Source of the DNA: Burkholderia ubonensis
GTDB taxonomy: Bacteria; Pseudomonadota; Gammaproteobacteria; Burkholderiales; Burkholderiaceae
Assembly (NCBI RefSeq): GCF_001718695.1
Contig: NZ_CP013422.1
Span: 1,860,001-1,924,000 of the forward strand
Direction of reading: 5' to 3'
Length of the DNA stretch: 64,000 nt
Shown here piece by piece: positions 34,179 to 43,884 of this stretch. The translations under genes and the position numbers were made by a program. The notes beneath the pieces were generated by a model. The model ran no database searches. It worked only from the letters and a program-made list of their open reading frames with translations, and was not told the origin of the DNA. Within the stretch, counting starts at the first letter, position 1. The number at the start of each line of letters is the position of its first letter.

Positions 34179-34801
34179 CACTTCCTCTTCAGGGACAGAT
34201 TGATCGGTGCGGCGGCAACGCCGCCCGCGTGATTCGATTGGAGCGCGTTCGCGCGCCCTGTGCAAGCGCACGCACGGCGGGGCGAGTACGGCAGCGCTGT
34301 GTCGCGCCTCGGGTGGATGCCGTCGCCGGGCCGTGGAGGACGGCAAACCCGCGCGCCGTAACGCACGATCCATGCATCACATTGTCGATGGCCACAAGTC
34401 GGGCGGCTATTGATATTAACTCACGACTTCATTCCCAAAACGCAACAACTGGGCTGGCCGAAGCGGGGCGTGTCGGCGCGCCGAGCCGACATGTCTAGGG
34501 CGGATGGGCGGCACGCATGTGCCGGTGCCGCGCGCAGCAACTTGATGACGATGCGGCATTACCCGGTGTGCAAATTTCGTTCGCCGTGCGGGCGACTTGC
34601 ACACACGAACGAGGTGGCGCCGGCATGCTCCGCATCCGGCGCGCCCACGGCCGTCGGCCAATGGCGACACGACGCCCTTCGCTTCCACGACGACAGCCCA
34701 CCCGCCGCGATACCGACCCGCCATTCGACGCGGCGCGCGCGTTCAGGCAAGATCGACGCGCGCCGCGCGCCCCGTTCGTCGTCCATCGTCACCGAAAACG
34801 C
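34179..34801. other. 623-base divergent intergenic region (amaB / amaA)
   Basis: It must carry the promoters of both divergent genes. An A/T-rich patch at 34405-34445 (TATTGATATTAACTC) is a likely promoter area. A palindrome CGGCAC-GCAT-GTGCCG is at 34509-34524. No credible gene is seen. Confidence 0.45.
34509..34524. promoter_or_regulatory. Palindrome CGGCAC-N4-GTGCCG, possible operator
   Basis: A perfect 6-base dyad lies between the divergent lysine/pipecolate genes, about 70 bases after an A/T-rich patch. A regulatory role is suggested by position only. Confidence 0.3.
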
Positions 34802-36070
34802 ATGCAGAATTTCTACGAAGCCACCGTTTCCCGCCAGCCCTATCCGCAACTGACCGACACCGTCGACACGCAGGTCTGCATCGTCGGCGGCGGCCTCGCC
34901 GGCCTGTGCACCGCGCTCGGGCTCGTCGAGCGCGGCGTGCGCGACGTCGTCGTGCTCGACGGCGAACGGGTCGGCTACGGCGCGTCCGGCCGCAACGGCG
35001 GCTTCGTGTTCGGCGGCTACAGCCTCGACAACGCCGACCTGCTGCGCACGCTCGGCCGCGACGAAGGGCGCCGCCTGTACCGGCTGACCGTCGATGCGGT
35101 CGACCTGATACGCGCGCGCATCGCGCGCTACGGCATCGACTGCGACATCGTCGACCGCGGCGTGATGCTCGCGAACTGGTTCGACGATCCGTCGCGGCTC
35201 GACGGGCTGCGCACGCTGATGAAGACGGAATTCGACGTCGACTGGGAGCCGGTCGCGACCGACGCGCTGCGCGCGCGGCTGAAGACCACGCGCTATCACG
35301 GCGGCCTGTTCGAGCCCAACGCGTTCCATTTCCATCCGCTCAAGTACGTGCTCGGCGTAGCCGCGGCCGCGGCGCGCGGCGGCGCGCGCATCTGCGAACA
35401 GTCGGCCGCGCTCGGCATCGCACGCGACGGCGCGGGCTACGTCGTGCGCACCGCCCGGGGCGCGGTGCGAGCGAAGGACGTCGTATTCGCGGGCGGCGGC
35501 TACGCGCGCGGCGTGTCGCCGCGCATCGAGCGCGCGGTGCTGCCGATCGCGACCTACGTGATCGCGACCGAGCCGCTCGGCGCGCGCCTCGCCGATGCGA
35601 TCGACGCGCCGTATGCGATCTACGACACGCGCTTCGCGTTCGACTACTACCGTCCGCTGCAGGACACGCGGATCCTGTGGGGCGGCCGGATCTCGGTGCT
35701 CGACCGCGGCCCGGACGCGATCGCCCGCCTGCTCAAGCGCGACCTCGCGCGCGTGTATCCGCAGCTCGCGGACGTGAAGGTCGAATACGCGTGGGGCGGG
35801 CTGATGAGCTACGCGCGGCACAAGATGCCGCAGATCGGCCGCGACGCCGACGGCGTCTGGCACGCGATCGCGTTCGGCGGGCACGGGATGGCGCCGACCA
35901 CGGTCGCCGGCGAAACGCTCGCCGCCGCGCTGGCCGGCGAGCGGCCGGTGCCGGCAGGCTTCGCCGCGTTCGGCTTGACCCGCACGTTCGGGCTCGCGGG
36001 CCTCGCCGCCGCACAGCTCACGTACACCGCGTACCAGGCGCGCGACGCGCTCGCGGCTTATCGGCACTGA
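34802..36070 (+). CDS. amaA: FAD-dependent oxidoreductase, probable L-pipecolate oxidase
   Basis: This is a 422-residue DAO-family flavoprotein. The dinucleotide-binding motif is VCIVGGGLAGLCTALGL (about residues 23-39), followed by DGERVGYGASGRNGGFVFGGYS, the FAD-contact sequence of the amine oxidases. The C-terminal FAD motif is HAIAFGGHGMAPTTVAGETLAAAL. The ATG at 34802 begins MQNFYEATV. Its divergent partner is an ALDH7 enzyme, so conversion of pipecolate to piperidine-6-carboxylate and then to aminoadipate fits both. Other amino-acid oxidases such as gamma-glutamylputrescine oxidase share this architecture, which is the main alternative. Confidence 0.8.
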   Translation: MQNFYEATVSRQPYPQLTDTVDTQVCIVGGGLAGLCTALGLVERGVRDVVVLDGERVGYGASGRNGGFVFGGYSLDNADLLRTLGRDEGRRLYRLTVDAVDLIRARIARYGIDCDIVDRGVMLANWFDDPSRLDGLRTLMKTEFDVDWEPVATDALRARLKTTRYHGGLFEPNAFHFHPLKYVLGVAAAAARGGARICEQSAALGIARDGAGYVVRTARGAVRAKDVVFAGGGYARGVSPRIERAVLPIATYVIATEPLGARLADAIDAPYAIYDTRFAFDYYRPLQDTRILWGGRISVLDRGPDAIARLLKRDLARVYPQLADVKVEYAWGGLMSYARHKMPQIGRDADGVWHAIAFGGHGMAPTTVAGETLAAALAGERPVPAGFAAFGLTRTFGLAGLAAAQLTYTAYQARDALAAYRH

Positions 36071-36220
36071 ACGCCACTGAGCGCCCGCGCGGCGGCCCGT
36101 CGGGCGCTTCCCGGCGCTGCCGGACATATCCGGACTAGAACGAAAGGTCGGCAAAACGACGAATTTCCACATGCTAGAATGGCCTGTCCAAGCCGCCGTG
36201 AAGCCACCAATAAACGTCAC

Positions 36221-36898
36221 ATGAAAACAGGAAGCAGGGCCGCCACGTCCGACAACCGCGCGGTTCCGTCCGATGCGCGGCGCAAATACGATCCCGAGCA
36301 GACCAAGCGCAACATCCTCGACGTCGCCACGCAGGAATTCTCCGCGATGGGGCTCGCCGGCGCGCGCGTCGACGCGATCGCCGAGCGCACGAACACGACG
36401 AAGCGGATGCTCTACTACTACTTCGAAAGCAAGGAAGGCCTGTACGAGGCCGTGCTGGAGAAGGTCTACGGCGACATCCGCGCGCTCGAGCAGGAGCTGC
36501 ACGTCGGCGACATGGCGCCGGTCGAGGGCATGCGCCGGCTCGTCGAGTTCACGTTCGACTATCACGACAAGCATCGCGATTTCGTCCGTCTCGTGTCGAT
36601 CGAGAACATCCACGGCGCGAAGTATCTCGAACAGCTCAAGTCGTTCAAGAACCGCAACGTCAGCATCATCAAGACGCTCGAGGAGCTGCTCGAGCGCGGT
36701 GCTGCGAGCGGCGCGTTCCGCAAGGACGTCGACGCGTTCGACCTGCACTTGCTGATCAGTTCGTTCTGCTTCCATCGCGTGTCGAACCGCTACACGTTCG
36801 GCGCCGCGTTCGGCCGTGATCCGTCGGCGCCGCGCCTGCGCGCGCGGCATCGCGACACGATCGCCGAGGCCGTGCTACGGTACGTCGCCGCCGAATAG
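36221..36898 (+). CDS. TetR-family regulator
   Basis: The protein has 225 residues. The DNA-binding domain is residues 25-70 (ILDVATQEFSAMGLAGARVDAIAERTNTTKRMLYYYFESKEGLYEAVLEKVY). The C-terminal half has the sequence style of regulators of shikimate- or aromatic-related genes (YHDKHRDFVRLVSIENIHGAKYL). The start at 36221 is chosen over 36179 because the upstream extension lacks conservation-like character. It follows amaA by 150 bases on the same strand. Whether it controls the lysine/pipecolate genes cannot be told. Confidence 0.87.
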   Translation: MKTGSRAATSDNRAVPSDARRKYDPEQTKRNILDVATQEFSAMGLAGARVDAIAERTNTTKRMLYYYFESKEGLYEAVLEKVYGDIRALEQELHVGDMAPVEGMRRLVEFTFDYHDKHRDFVRLVSIENIHGAKYLEQLKSFKNRNVSIIKTLEELLERGAASGAFRKDVDAFDLHLLISSFCFHRVSNRYTFGAAFGRDPSAPRLRARHRDTIAEAVLRYVAAE

Positions 36899-36916
36899 CG
36901 CCGCGCGACGCGCGCA

Positions 36917-38698
36917 TCAGCCCTTCGGCGCGGGTGCGGCCAGTGCAACCCGCGCCTTCTCCTCCGGGCTTCCCGCCACGAAATACTTCTTCGCCCAGCC
37001 CGCATCGGGTGCCAGCGCGAGCCGCGGATGCGGCGACGCGCCGCGCGTCTTCGCGTCGATGGCTAGCGCCCGCGCGCGGTAGTGCTCGTACAGCCGCAGG
37101 AATTCCGCCAGATAGGTCGCGGCGACGCGCGCGTCGCGAATCTCGAGCAGGTTCTCGTCGTTGTATTGCTCGGAATTGCGGCTCATGTTCGCCGATCCGC
37201 TGTAGACGACCGGGTTCGCGCCCTCCGCGTCGATCACGATGAACTTGTGATGGATCACGACCGGCGGATACGCGGGCGCGGGCTCGCCCGGAAACAGCCG
37301 CAGCTCCGGTTCGAAGCCTTGCGGCGCCGTCGCCGGCGAAAAATACCGCGCGTCGATCACGTCGCGATGGTCGCGGCCGCGGTGGTACAGCTCGAGGTTC
37401 GCGAGCGTCGCCGCATCGAGCGCCTGGCCATTCTGCTGCGCGGCATCGGCCTTCGTCGCGCTGTCGATGCTGATCCGGTTGACGAGCCCGAACATCATCA
37501 GCCCGCGGTCGCCGGCCGCGAAGCACGCATCGCGCAACGCGGCGTCGGTCGGCATGAACAGGCAGAACGCGACCGAATGCTGCGCCGCCTCGATCGCCGA
37601 GACGATCGTGTCGATCTGCGTGCGCTGCCCGGCCGGCTCGGGCGAGAACGACACCCGCACCCGCGCGCCGCCGATCGCCACCGGCTCCGACCAGCCCGGC
37701 GACAGCCGCGCCGTCTCGGCGATCGGCGGATTCGCGGCGAGCGCACGCGCGCGATCGTTGTACAGCGCGGCAAGCGCCGGCGAATCGAACGTGTGCAGCA
37801 CGTTCGCCTGCTCGGTCAGGCCTTCGGTCGTGAAGTTCGCCGAGCCCGTCAACAGGCGCGCCGGCGCGGCGCTCCCCGGTGCGTCCGTCACGATGAACTT
37901 GTCGTGCATGATGTGCGTCCGGTCGCGCGGCGCGAGCGTCGCGAGCCCTTGCAGCGCGTCGACGGCCGGCTGGTTCGGCGACGGCAGCGGCGGCCGGCCC
38001 TTGCGCGCCGTCACGTGCGCGTCGTAGACGATCGCGAGCGACGCGTCGCCGTGCGCACGGCCGAACGCGTCGAACGCGGGCAACGCCCACAGCGTGTCGG
38101 TCAGGTGATAGACGGCCGACACCGCGCGCGACGCGGGATCGAGCATCTGTGCGAACACCTGCTCCATGTCGTTCGCGAGCCACGTGCGCAGCTTCAGCGC
38201 CTGGTCGGCGGCGGGCGCTTCGCCGGGCGCGAGATGCAGCGCCGCGACCTGCTTCGCGAATGCCTGCGAGCTGACCACCGCACGGTTGAACCACGTGCCG
38301 ACGCCATCCTCGACGTGCGCGGGCAGCACGACGTCGCACACGCCGCGTTCTGCGTCGAGCACCTGCAGGCACGCCGGCGTGCCGACGACCGGATACACGT
38401 CGTAGCGGAATGCGCCGCCGCGGTCCTGCGGGTCGATCCGCGCGTCCCACCACATGAATTTCTGGATCGGCGCCTGGTCGGTGGGCGCGTCGCCTTGCGT
38501 ATCGGCGGCCGGGCCGTCGAACGTCAGGCGGTTCGGCAGCCAGCTATAGGGCGCGCGCGTCCTCCCGTCCGCCGACCAGAAGCCCGGCGTGCGCGTGATC
38601 GCGAAACCGAGGAAGTCGCCTCGCGCCTGCGCGCCGGGCCAGTCGAAGGCCAGCAGCACCAACGTCGGGGAAAGATAGCTGCGCACGCTCACGGACAT
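36917..38698 (-). CDS. Phospholipase D-like protein with two HKD motifs
   Basis: The protein has 593 residues. It has two phosphodiesterase half-sites: HDKFIVTDAPG with GSANFTTEG near the middle, and HHKFIVIDAEG with GSANMSRNSEQYNDENLLEI in the C-terminal third. Both HxK-D sets are intact, so a PLD-type active site can form. The first 140 residues (including FAITRTPGFWSADGRTRAPYSWLPNRLTF) look like a specific N-terminal module. There is no signal peptide. The start at 38698 has AAGGAGAA. Possible roles include lipid turnover, nuclease or an effector-like enzyme; no secretion genes are nearby to decide. Confidence 0.85.
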   Translation of the reverse strand: MSVSVRSYLSPTLVLLAFDWPGAQARGDFLGFAITRTPGFWSADGRTRAPYSWLPNRLTFDGPAADTQGDAPTDQAPIQKFMWWDARIDPQDRGGAFRYDVYPVVGTPACLQVLDAERGVCDVVLPAHVEDGVGTWFNRAVVSSQAFAKQVAALHLAPGEAPAADQALKLRTWLANDMEQVFAQMLDPASRAVSAVYHLTDTLWALPAFDAFGRAHGDASLAIVYDAHVTARKGRPPLPSPNQPAVDALQGLATLAPRDRTHIMHDKFIVTDAPGSAAPARLLTGSANFTTEGLTEQANVLHTFDSPALAALYNDRARALAANPPIAETARLSPGWSEPVAIGGARVRVSFSPEPAGQRTQIDTIVSAIEAAQHSVAFCLFMPTDAALRDACFAAGDRGLMMFGLVNRISIDSATKADAAQQNGQALDAATLANLELYHRGRDHRDVIDARYFSPATAPQGFEPELRLFPGEPAPAYPPVVIHHKFIVIDAEGANPVVYSGSANMSRNSEQYNDENLLEIRDARVAATYLAEFLRLYEHYRARALAIDAKTRGASPHPRLALAPDAGWAKKYFVAGSPEEKARVALAAPAPKG

Positions 38699-38801
38699 CG
38701 TCGTTCTCCTTGGTTCAATCCAGGTCGAACGGGTCAGTCTTTCGCGCGGCTTTGCCGTGGGGATGACGCTTCGATGAATCTTGCGTGTCGCGGTACGCGC
38801 G

Positions 38802-39560
38802 TCAGTCGCAGACGAGCAGCTCGATGCCGCGCGCGACCAGCGTGCGGCGCACTGCCTTGTCGGGCGCGCGCTCGGTCACGAGATAGCGCGCCGCTTCGGT
38901 GCCGTTGATCCGCACCGGCGTCACGCGGCCGAACTTCGAATGGTCGGCGACGACGATCGCCGTGGCGGCCGCGGCGATCATGCGGCTGCGCACTTCGGCG
39001 GCAAGCCGCGAGTAGTCGGTGAATTCGCCGTCGGCCGTGATGCCGCCCGCGCCGACGAACGCGAAGTCGACGTGGTATTGCGCGAGCTGCTGGATCGTGT
39101 CGAGCCCGAACGTCGCGTCCTCGTCGTCCGACAGCTCGCCGCCGAGCAGCGTGACGCGATTGCCGTTGCGGCGCGCGAGCACCAGCGCGGTGCGCCAGTC
39201 GTTCGTATAGACCGCCAGCCGGTGCTTGTCGGCGAGTGCGAGCGCGACCGCATGCGGCGTGCTGCCGGAATCGATCAGCACCGACGCGCCGTCGGGCACG
39301 AATTCGGCCGCGCGCCGCCCGATCGCGCGCTTCGCGTCGGCGTTGGCCGCCTCGCGCTCGGACAGGCTCGGCTCGCGGCGGTCCGCGGCCAGCGCGCCGC
39401 CGTGCGTCATCACCAGCAGCCCGCGCGCCGCCAGTGCGTTCAGGTCGCGCCGCACGGTCTCGCGCGACACGTCGAGCGAACGCACCAGTTCCGCGACCGA
39501 CAGCGCGCCCGACCTTCCGAGTTCCGACAGGATGAATTGGTGACGTTGTTCCGCCAGCAT
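38802..39560 (-). CDS. DeoR-family regulator
   Basis: The protein has 252 residues. The N-terminal DeoR HTH (MLAEQRHQFILSELGRSGALSVAELVRSLDVSRETVRRDLNALAARGLL) is followed by the sugar-phosphate-binding DeoRC domain (DSGSTPHAVALALADKHRLAVYTNDW, LLGGELSDDEDATFGLDT, FAFVGAGGITADGEFTDYS). Such proteins sense phosphorylated sugars. No sugar operon is adjacent, so its target lies elsewhere or among unrecognised neighbours. Confidence 0.9.
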   Translation of the reverse strand: MLAEQRHQFILSELGRSGALSVAELVRSLDVSRETVRRDLNALAARGLLVMTHGGALAADRREPSLSEREAANADAKRAIGRRAAEFVPDGASVLIDSGSTPHAVALALADKHRLAVYTNDWRTALVLARRNGNRVTLLGGELSDDEDATFGLDTIQQLAQYHVDFAFVGAGGITADGEFTDYSRLAAEVRSRMIAAAATAIVVADHSKFGRVTPVRINGTEAARYLVTERAPDKAVRRTLVARGIELLVCD

Positions 39561-39755
39561 CTCGCGACGCGCCCGAGGCGACCAGTGAATGAGTAGCGCG
39601 CCATTGTAGTACGGCCGTTTGACCGCCGCGTGTAAGCCGGCCGGTCGTCGCGGGCGGAGAAATTCTGAATTGCCGGCGGCGCGGGAATCGGCGCGCCGCG
39701 CATTGCTACACTTTGCGCTTCGCCGAACGAACGACCATCCAGGGGAGCTTGCGCG

Positions 39756-39941
39756 ATGTATCGCAAAGGCATAGTGCTCGAAATCCAGTTTCCGCCCGAA
39801 CGACTCAACGACGCCGCCGGCGATCCCTACTGGATCGACCTGACGCTCGACGAGGCGCGCCGCCTGCATCAGCAGCTCGCCGCCCGCTTCGCGAACGAAA
39901 CGAGCGCGAACCAGCCGCTCGACACCTTCTCGCTCGACTAG
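39756..39941 (+). CDS. Small conserved-looking hypothetical protein (61 aa)
   Basis: The sequence is MYRKGIVLEIQFPPERLNDA, then GDPYWIDLTLDEARRLHQQLAARF and a polar tail. A good ribosome site (GGGGAG) lies at the right distance. The middle reads as a beta-strand pair followed by an amphipathic helix. It lies between a DeoR gene and the DMT exporter gene. Function unknown. Confidence 0.65.
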   Translation: MYRKGIVLEIQFPPERLNDAAGDPYWIDLTLDEARRLHQQLAARFANETSANQPLDTFSLD

Positions 39942-40054
39942 GGCCTGTTCGCACGACGCGCGCGCGACTGCAGGATTCGACAAGACACCGGCGCGGCGGC
40001 GCCGGATACTGCCGGACTTCGTGATTCCATCCGGCCGTCCGCGGCCCGTCCTGC

Positions 40055-40924
40055 ATGCTGACCTCGATCGTCGCCGCGGCCTTCGTCGCACTCTGGTCCA
40101 CCGGGTTCATCGTCGCGCGGGCGATCAAGCCCTACGCCGATCCCAACCTGTTCCTGCTCGCGCGCTTCGCGGGCACCGCCGTGCTGTTCGGCGCGGTCGC
40201 GCTCGCCGCGCGCGCGCCGTGGCCCGCGCGCCGCGAATGGCCGCGCCACCTGATCGCCGGCGCGCTGCTGCAGGGCGTGTACCTCGGCGCGAGCTACTGG
40301 GCGGTCGCCCAGGAGCTGAACGCGGGCGTGATGGCGCTGCTCGGCGCGCTGCAGCCGCTCGCGACCGCCGTGCTCGCGGTGCCGCTGTTCAACGAACGGC
40401 TGCCCGCGCGCGGCTGGCTCGGGATGGCGCTCGGCCTCGCAGGCGTCGCGCTGGTGCTGGCGCCGAAGGTCACGGGCGGCGTCGCGCCGCCGCCCGGCGC
40501 CGCGCCGGCCTGGCTCGTCGTCACGGTGTCGGTGCTGGCGGTCGGCTCGATCACCGCCGGCTCGCTCTATCAGAAGGGCAAGCTCGCGCAGAGCGACCTG
40601 CGCACCGCCGTCGCGGTGCAGAACCTCGGCGCGGCGCTCGTCGCGGCCGTCTTCGCGGGGCTGCTGCACGAGACGCGCTGGACCGGCGCACCCGCGCTGT
40701 GGGTGTCGCTCGCGTGGGGCGTCGTATTCCTGTCGGGCGGCGCGGTCACGATGCTGATGTGGATGCTCCGGCGCGGCAACGCCGCGCGCGCGACGTCGCT
40801 GCTGTTCCTCGCGCCGCCGCTGGCCGCGCTGCAGGGCTACCTGCTGTTCGGCGAGACGCTCGCCGCCGTCCAGCTCGCGGGGTTCGCGCTCGCGCTGGTG
40901 GGCGTCGTGCTCGCGCGGCGCTGA
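40055..40924 (+). CDS. EamA/DMT-superfamily transporter
   Basis: This is a 289-residue inner-membrane protein with ten predicted helices in two EamA repeats. The first repeat ends near ALGLAGVALVLAPKV and the second near GFALALVGVVLARR. Typical EamA stretches are FVALWSTGFIVARAIKPYADP and ALLGALQPLATAVLAVPLFNERLPARGWLGMALGLAG. Members export amino acids or metabolites; the substrate is unknown. There is no obvious partner gene. Confidence 0.88.
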   Translation: MLTSIVAAAFVALWSTGFIVARAIKPYADPNLFLLARFAGTAVLFGAVALAARAPWPARREWPRHLIAGALLQGVYLGASYWAVAQELNAGVMALLGALQPLATAVLAVPLFNERLPARGWLGMALGLAGVALVLAPKVTGGVAPPPGAAPAWLVVTVSVLAVGSITAGSLYQKGKLAQSDLRTAVAVQNLGAALVAAVFAGLLHETRWTGAPALWVSLAWGVVFLSGGAVTMLMWMLRRGNAARATSLLFLAPPLAALQGYLLFGETLAAVQLAGFALALVGVVLARR

Positions 40925-41199
40925 TCCGCGGTCGGCGCGCGGTTGCGTGCGTGCGAAACGCCGACGCATGTGCGCGGTCGTACGCCATCGACGCCGTCGC
41001 TGCATGCAACCGAAGCATCGGCGCAAGCGGGCGCCCGCCACCACGCCACCGTCCTTGCACGCAACCAAGCCCCGCCCCCTGACGCCCCCACGCATCTCCC
41101 CGATGCAACTCACCCTCCCCACGTGCACGCGCCGCGCGGCACCCGCCCGCGATTGCGCTTATGATGGGCGCCTCGAATTTTCGTTCCGGAACCACTGAC

Positions 41200-42048
41200 A
41201 TGACCTCCGCCGATTACGCCAGCCGCCAACGCGCGATCATCGCCGAACTGAACGTCGCCCCGCATTTCGATGCCGATGCCGAAATCGCGCGCCGCGTCGA
41301 CTTCCTCGCCCAGTACCTGCGCTCGACCGGCCTGCGGACCTACGTGCTCGGGATCAGCGGCGGCGTCGATTCGTCGACGGCCGGGCGGCTCGCGCAGCTC
41401 GCGGTCGAGCGCCTGCGTGCGGAGGATTACGACGCGCGCTTCATCGCGATGCGTTTGCCGAACGGCGTGCAGAACGACGAAGCCGACGCGCAGCGTGCGC
41501 TCGCGTTCGTTCGCGCGGACGAGGTGCTGACGGTCGACGTGAAGCCGGCCGCCGACGCGATGCTCGCGTCGCTCGTCGCCGGCGGGCTGGCGTTCGCGGA
41601 ACACGCGCAGCAGGACTTCGTGCACGGCAACATCAAGGCGCGCGAGCGCATGATCGCGCAGTACGCGGTGGCCGGCGCGCGGCGCGGGATCGTGATCGGC
41701 ACCGATCACGCGGCCGAATCGCTGATGGGGTTCTTCACGAAGTTCGGCGACGGCGGCGCGGACATCCTGCCGCTCGCGGGCCTGAACAAACGCCGCGTGC
41801 GCGCGGTGGCCCGCGCGCTCGGCGGCGAGGAGACGATCGTGATGAAGGTCCCGACCGCCGATCTCGAGGAGCTGCGTCCGCTGCGCCCCGACGAGCACGC
41901 GTACGGCGTCAGCTACGACGAGATCGACGACTTCCTCGAAGGCAAGCCGGTCAGCGATCACGTGTACGAAACCGTGCTGCGCTTCTACGACGGCTCGCGG
42001 CACAAGCGCGCGCTGCCTTACACGCCGTTCGACTGGCCGGCCGCGTAA
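41200..42048 (+). CDS. nadE: NH3-dependent NAD+ synthetase
   Basis: This is a 282-residue enzyme converting nicotinate adenine dinucleotide, ATP and ammonia to NAD+. The PP-loop is SGGVDSS (about residues 51-57), and the NaAD-binding stretch GTDHAAESLMGFFTKFGDGGADILPL and the end SRHKRALPYTPFDW are characteristic. The length fits the short ammonia-dependent form without a glutaminase domain. The start MTSADY at 41200 is the family start. It stands alone as a core gene. Confidence 0.95.
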   Translation: MTSADYASRQRAIIAELNVAPHFDADAEIARRVDFLAQYLRSTGLRTYVLGISGGVDSSTAGRLAQLAVERLRAEDYDARFIAMRLPNGVQNDEADAQRALAFVRADEVLTVDVKPAADAMLASLVAGGLAFAEHAQQDFVHGNIKARERMIAQYAVAGARRGIVIGTDHAAESLMGFFTKFGDGGADILPLAGLNKRRVRAVARALGGEETIVMKVPTADLEELRPLRPDEHAYGVSYDEIDDFLEGKPVSDHVYETVLRFYDGSRHKRALPYTPFDWPAA

Positions 42049-42135
42049 GCCGGCCCGGCTCGCTGCCGACGCCGCGCGCCCCGCACGCGCCACGCACACC
42101 ATGCACACCACGCGCGGCGCGCGCGCCCGGCGACG

Positions 42136-43812
42136 CTACGCGCGCCCGCCGCCCTTCTTCGCCTGCAGCGCGCGAATCCGCAGCTGCGCGCCGGTATCGG
42201 CAACCGTCTTGTCGTACATCGCCGCGAGATCGTGCTTGAGCGCGGTGCGCGAGCCGCCGTCGAGATACACCATGTGCCCCGACGGATAAAAGCGCGCCGA
42301 CAGGTTCTGCCGCACCGTCGCATCTTCGAGCGGCATCTGCTGCAGGTCGAGCACGGTCTGGTAGAACGGCGTGACGAAATCGTAGAAGCCGTTCGCCGAC
42401 AGCACCTTCAGGTCCACGTTGAGCGCCATCACCGCGGCGAGGTCGCCCGCCGTGTAGAGGATCACGTTGCCCTGCGCGTCGACGCCCTGCTGTGCGCCGG
42501 TCGGGTCGATGTGGCTGAAATCCCAGTTCTGGAACGCCTGGTCGTTCAGGTCCGTGAACGACGAGTTCGACGTGAACTTCAGCTGCTCGTTCAGGTAGCT
42601 GTTCCACATCGCCGTATAGACGCCGGACACGGCCGTCATCGTCGGATCGTTGCCGCCCGAGTTCGGATCGACCTTGCCCGCGATGCCCGTGCCGATCCCC
42701 GTCACGCGGCCGTCGTACGCGCCGAGCGACAGCCCGCGCGCGCGCAGCAGCGTCGTCAGGAACACCGAATTGCCGCGCGCGTCGTAGCCGGCGATGTCGA
42801 GGTTCCACGACAGCAGCGTCGCCGTGTCGATCCCCGTGTAGTCGGCGAGCTTCCGCACCACGGCTGGATCGGGATGCGGGCGCTTGCGCAGCGCGTCCAG
42901 GTAGTCGGTGCGCGCGAACTGCGCGACTTCCTCGACGAACGCGCCGAGGTCGGTCGGCGCCGGCGACACGCCGAGCCGCTTGTGATACCACGCGTCGGCC
43001 GCCGCGGTCGGCAGCACGCCGACCGGGTTGCCTGCCTGCCGGTAGTCGAGGATCGACGACTGCAGCGTGACGCCGTTCAGGTCGACGCCGTCCTCGTGCA
43101 GCTTGTACGCGAGCACGCAGCTGCGCGCGGTGCCGTACGATTCGCCGAACAGGTATTTCGGCGAATTCCAGCGGTTGTTCTTCGTCAGGTAGCGCTTGAT
43201 GAATTGCTTCAGCGAGTTCGCATCCTGGTCGACGCCCCAGAAATCGCGGTTCTTGTGCGGCGCGATCGCGGCCGAGTAGCCGGTGCCGACCGGGTTGATG
43301 AACACGAGGTCGCTGCGGTCGAGCAGGCTGTCGGGGTTGTCCTCCATCTGGTACGGCGCAGGCGGCGTGAAGCCCGGCATCGACGTCTTGATGCGGCGCG
43401 GCGCGAACGAGCCGAGCAGCACGAACACCGACGACGAGCCCGGCCCGCCGTTATAGAAGAACGTCACGGGGCGCGCTTCCTCCTTCTGGCCGTCCTCGGT
43501 GAACGCGACGTAGAAAATCTTGGCGTCCGGCAGCGAACTGCTCGGATCGACCGTCACGAGATGCCCGGCCGTCGCGGTGTACGCGATGCGCCGCCCGCCG
43601 ATCGTGACCGTGTGATGCGTGACGGCGGCCGCCTCGGTCGTGTCGGTCACCGAATCGTCCGGGCCGTTGCCGTAGGCGACCGGATCGAAGAACGGATGGT
43701 CGCGGCCGTGGCTCAGCGCAACCGGATTGACGGTCGGCGGCACGGCGTGCGAATTGTGCTCGCCGTGATGCAGCGGATACACGCCGCCGGAAGATGCGGA
43801 ATCGTTGCCCAT
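42136..43812 (-). CDS. Peptidase S10 (serine carboxypeptidase) family protein
   Basis: The protein has 558 residues. The S10 signatures are FYNGGPGSSSVFVLLGSFAPRR (the oxyanion and substrate region) and KYLFGESYGTARS with the nucleophile Ser of GESYG. The later Asp is in NGFYDFVTPF and the His in YPSGHMVYLDGG. Serine carboxypeptidases remove C-terminal residues, usually at acid pH and outside the cell. However, the N-terminus (MGNDSASSGGVYPLHHGEHNSHAVPP) has no signal peptide, and no in-frame upstream alternative offers one. The start at 43812 follows GAGGAG. An S53-family peptidase gene lies 72 bases upstream on the same strand, so the two are probably one operon. Confidence 0.85.
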   Translation of the reverse strand: MGNDSASSGGVYPLHHGEHNSHAVPPTVNPVALSHGRDHPFFDPVAYGNGPDDSVTDTTEAAAVTHHTVTIGGRRIAYTATAGHLVTVDPSSSLPDAKIFYVAFTEDGQKEEARPVTFFYNGGPGSSSVFVLLGSFAPRRIKTSMPGFTPPAPYQMEDNPDSLLDRSDLVFINPVGTGYSAAIAPHKNRDFWGVDQDANSLKQFIKRYLTKNNRWNSPKYLFGESYGTARSCVLAYKLHEDGVDLNGVTLQSSILDYRQAGNPVGVLPTAAADAWYHKRLGVSPAPTDLGAFVEEVAQFARTDYLDALRKRPHPDPAVVRKLADYTGIDTATLLSWNLDIAGYDARGNSVFLTTLLRARGLSLGAYDGRVTGIGTGIAGKVDPNSGGNDPTMTAVSGVYTAMWNSYLNEQLKFTSNSSFTDLNDQAFQNWDFSHIDPTGAQQGVDAQGNVILYTAGDLAAVMALNVDLKVLSANGFYDFVTPFYQTVLDLQQMPLEDATVRQNLSARFYPSGHMVYLDGGSRTALKHDLAAMYDKTVADTGAQLRIRALQAKKGGGRA

Positions 43813-43884
43813 CGTGCTGCTCCTCGAGGTAAAGGGGGGGAAGCAAGAAACCCGTGACAACCTGATGCGCGGCAACCGCCGCCG

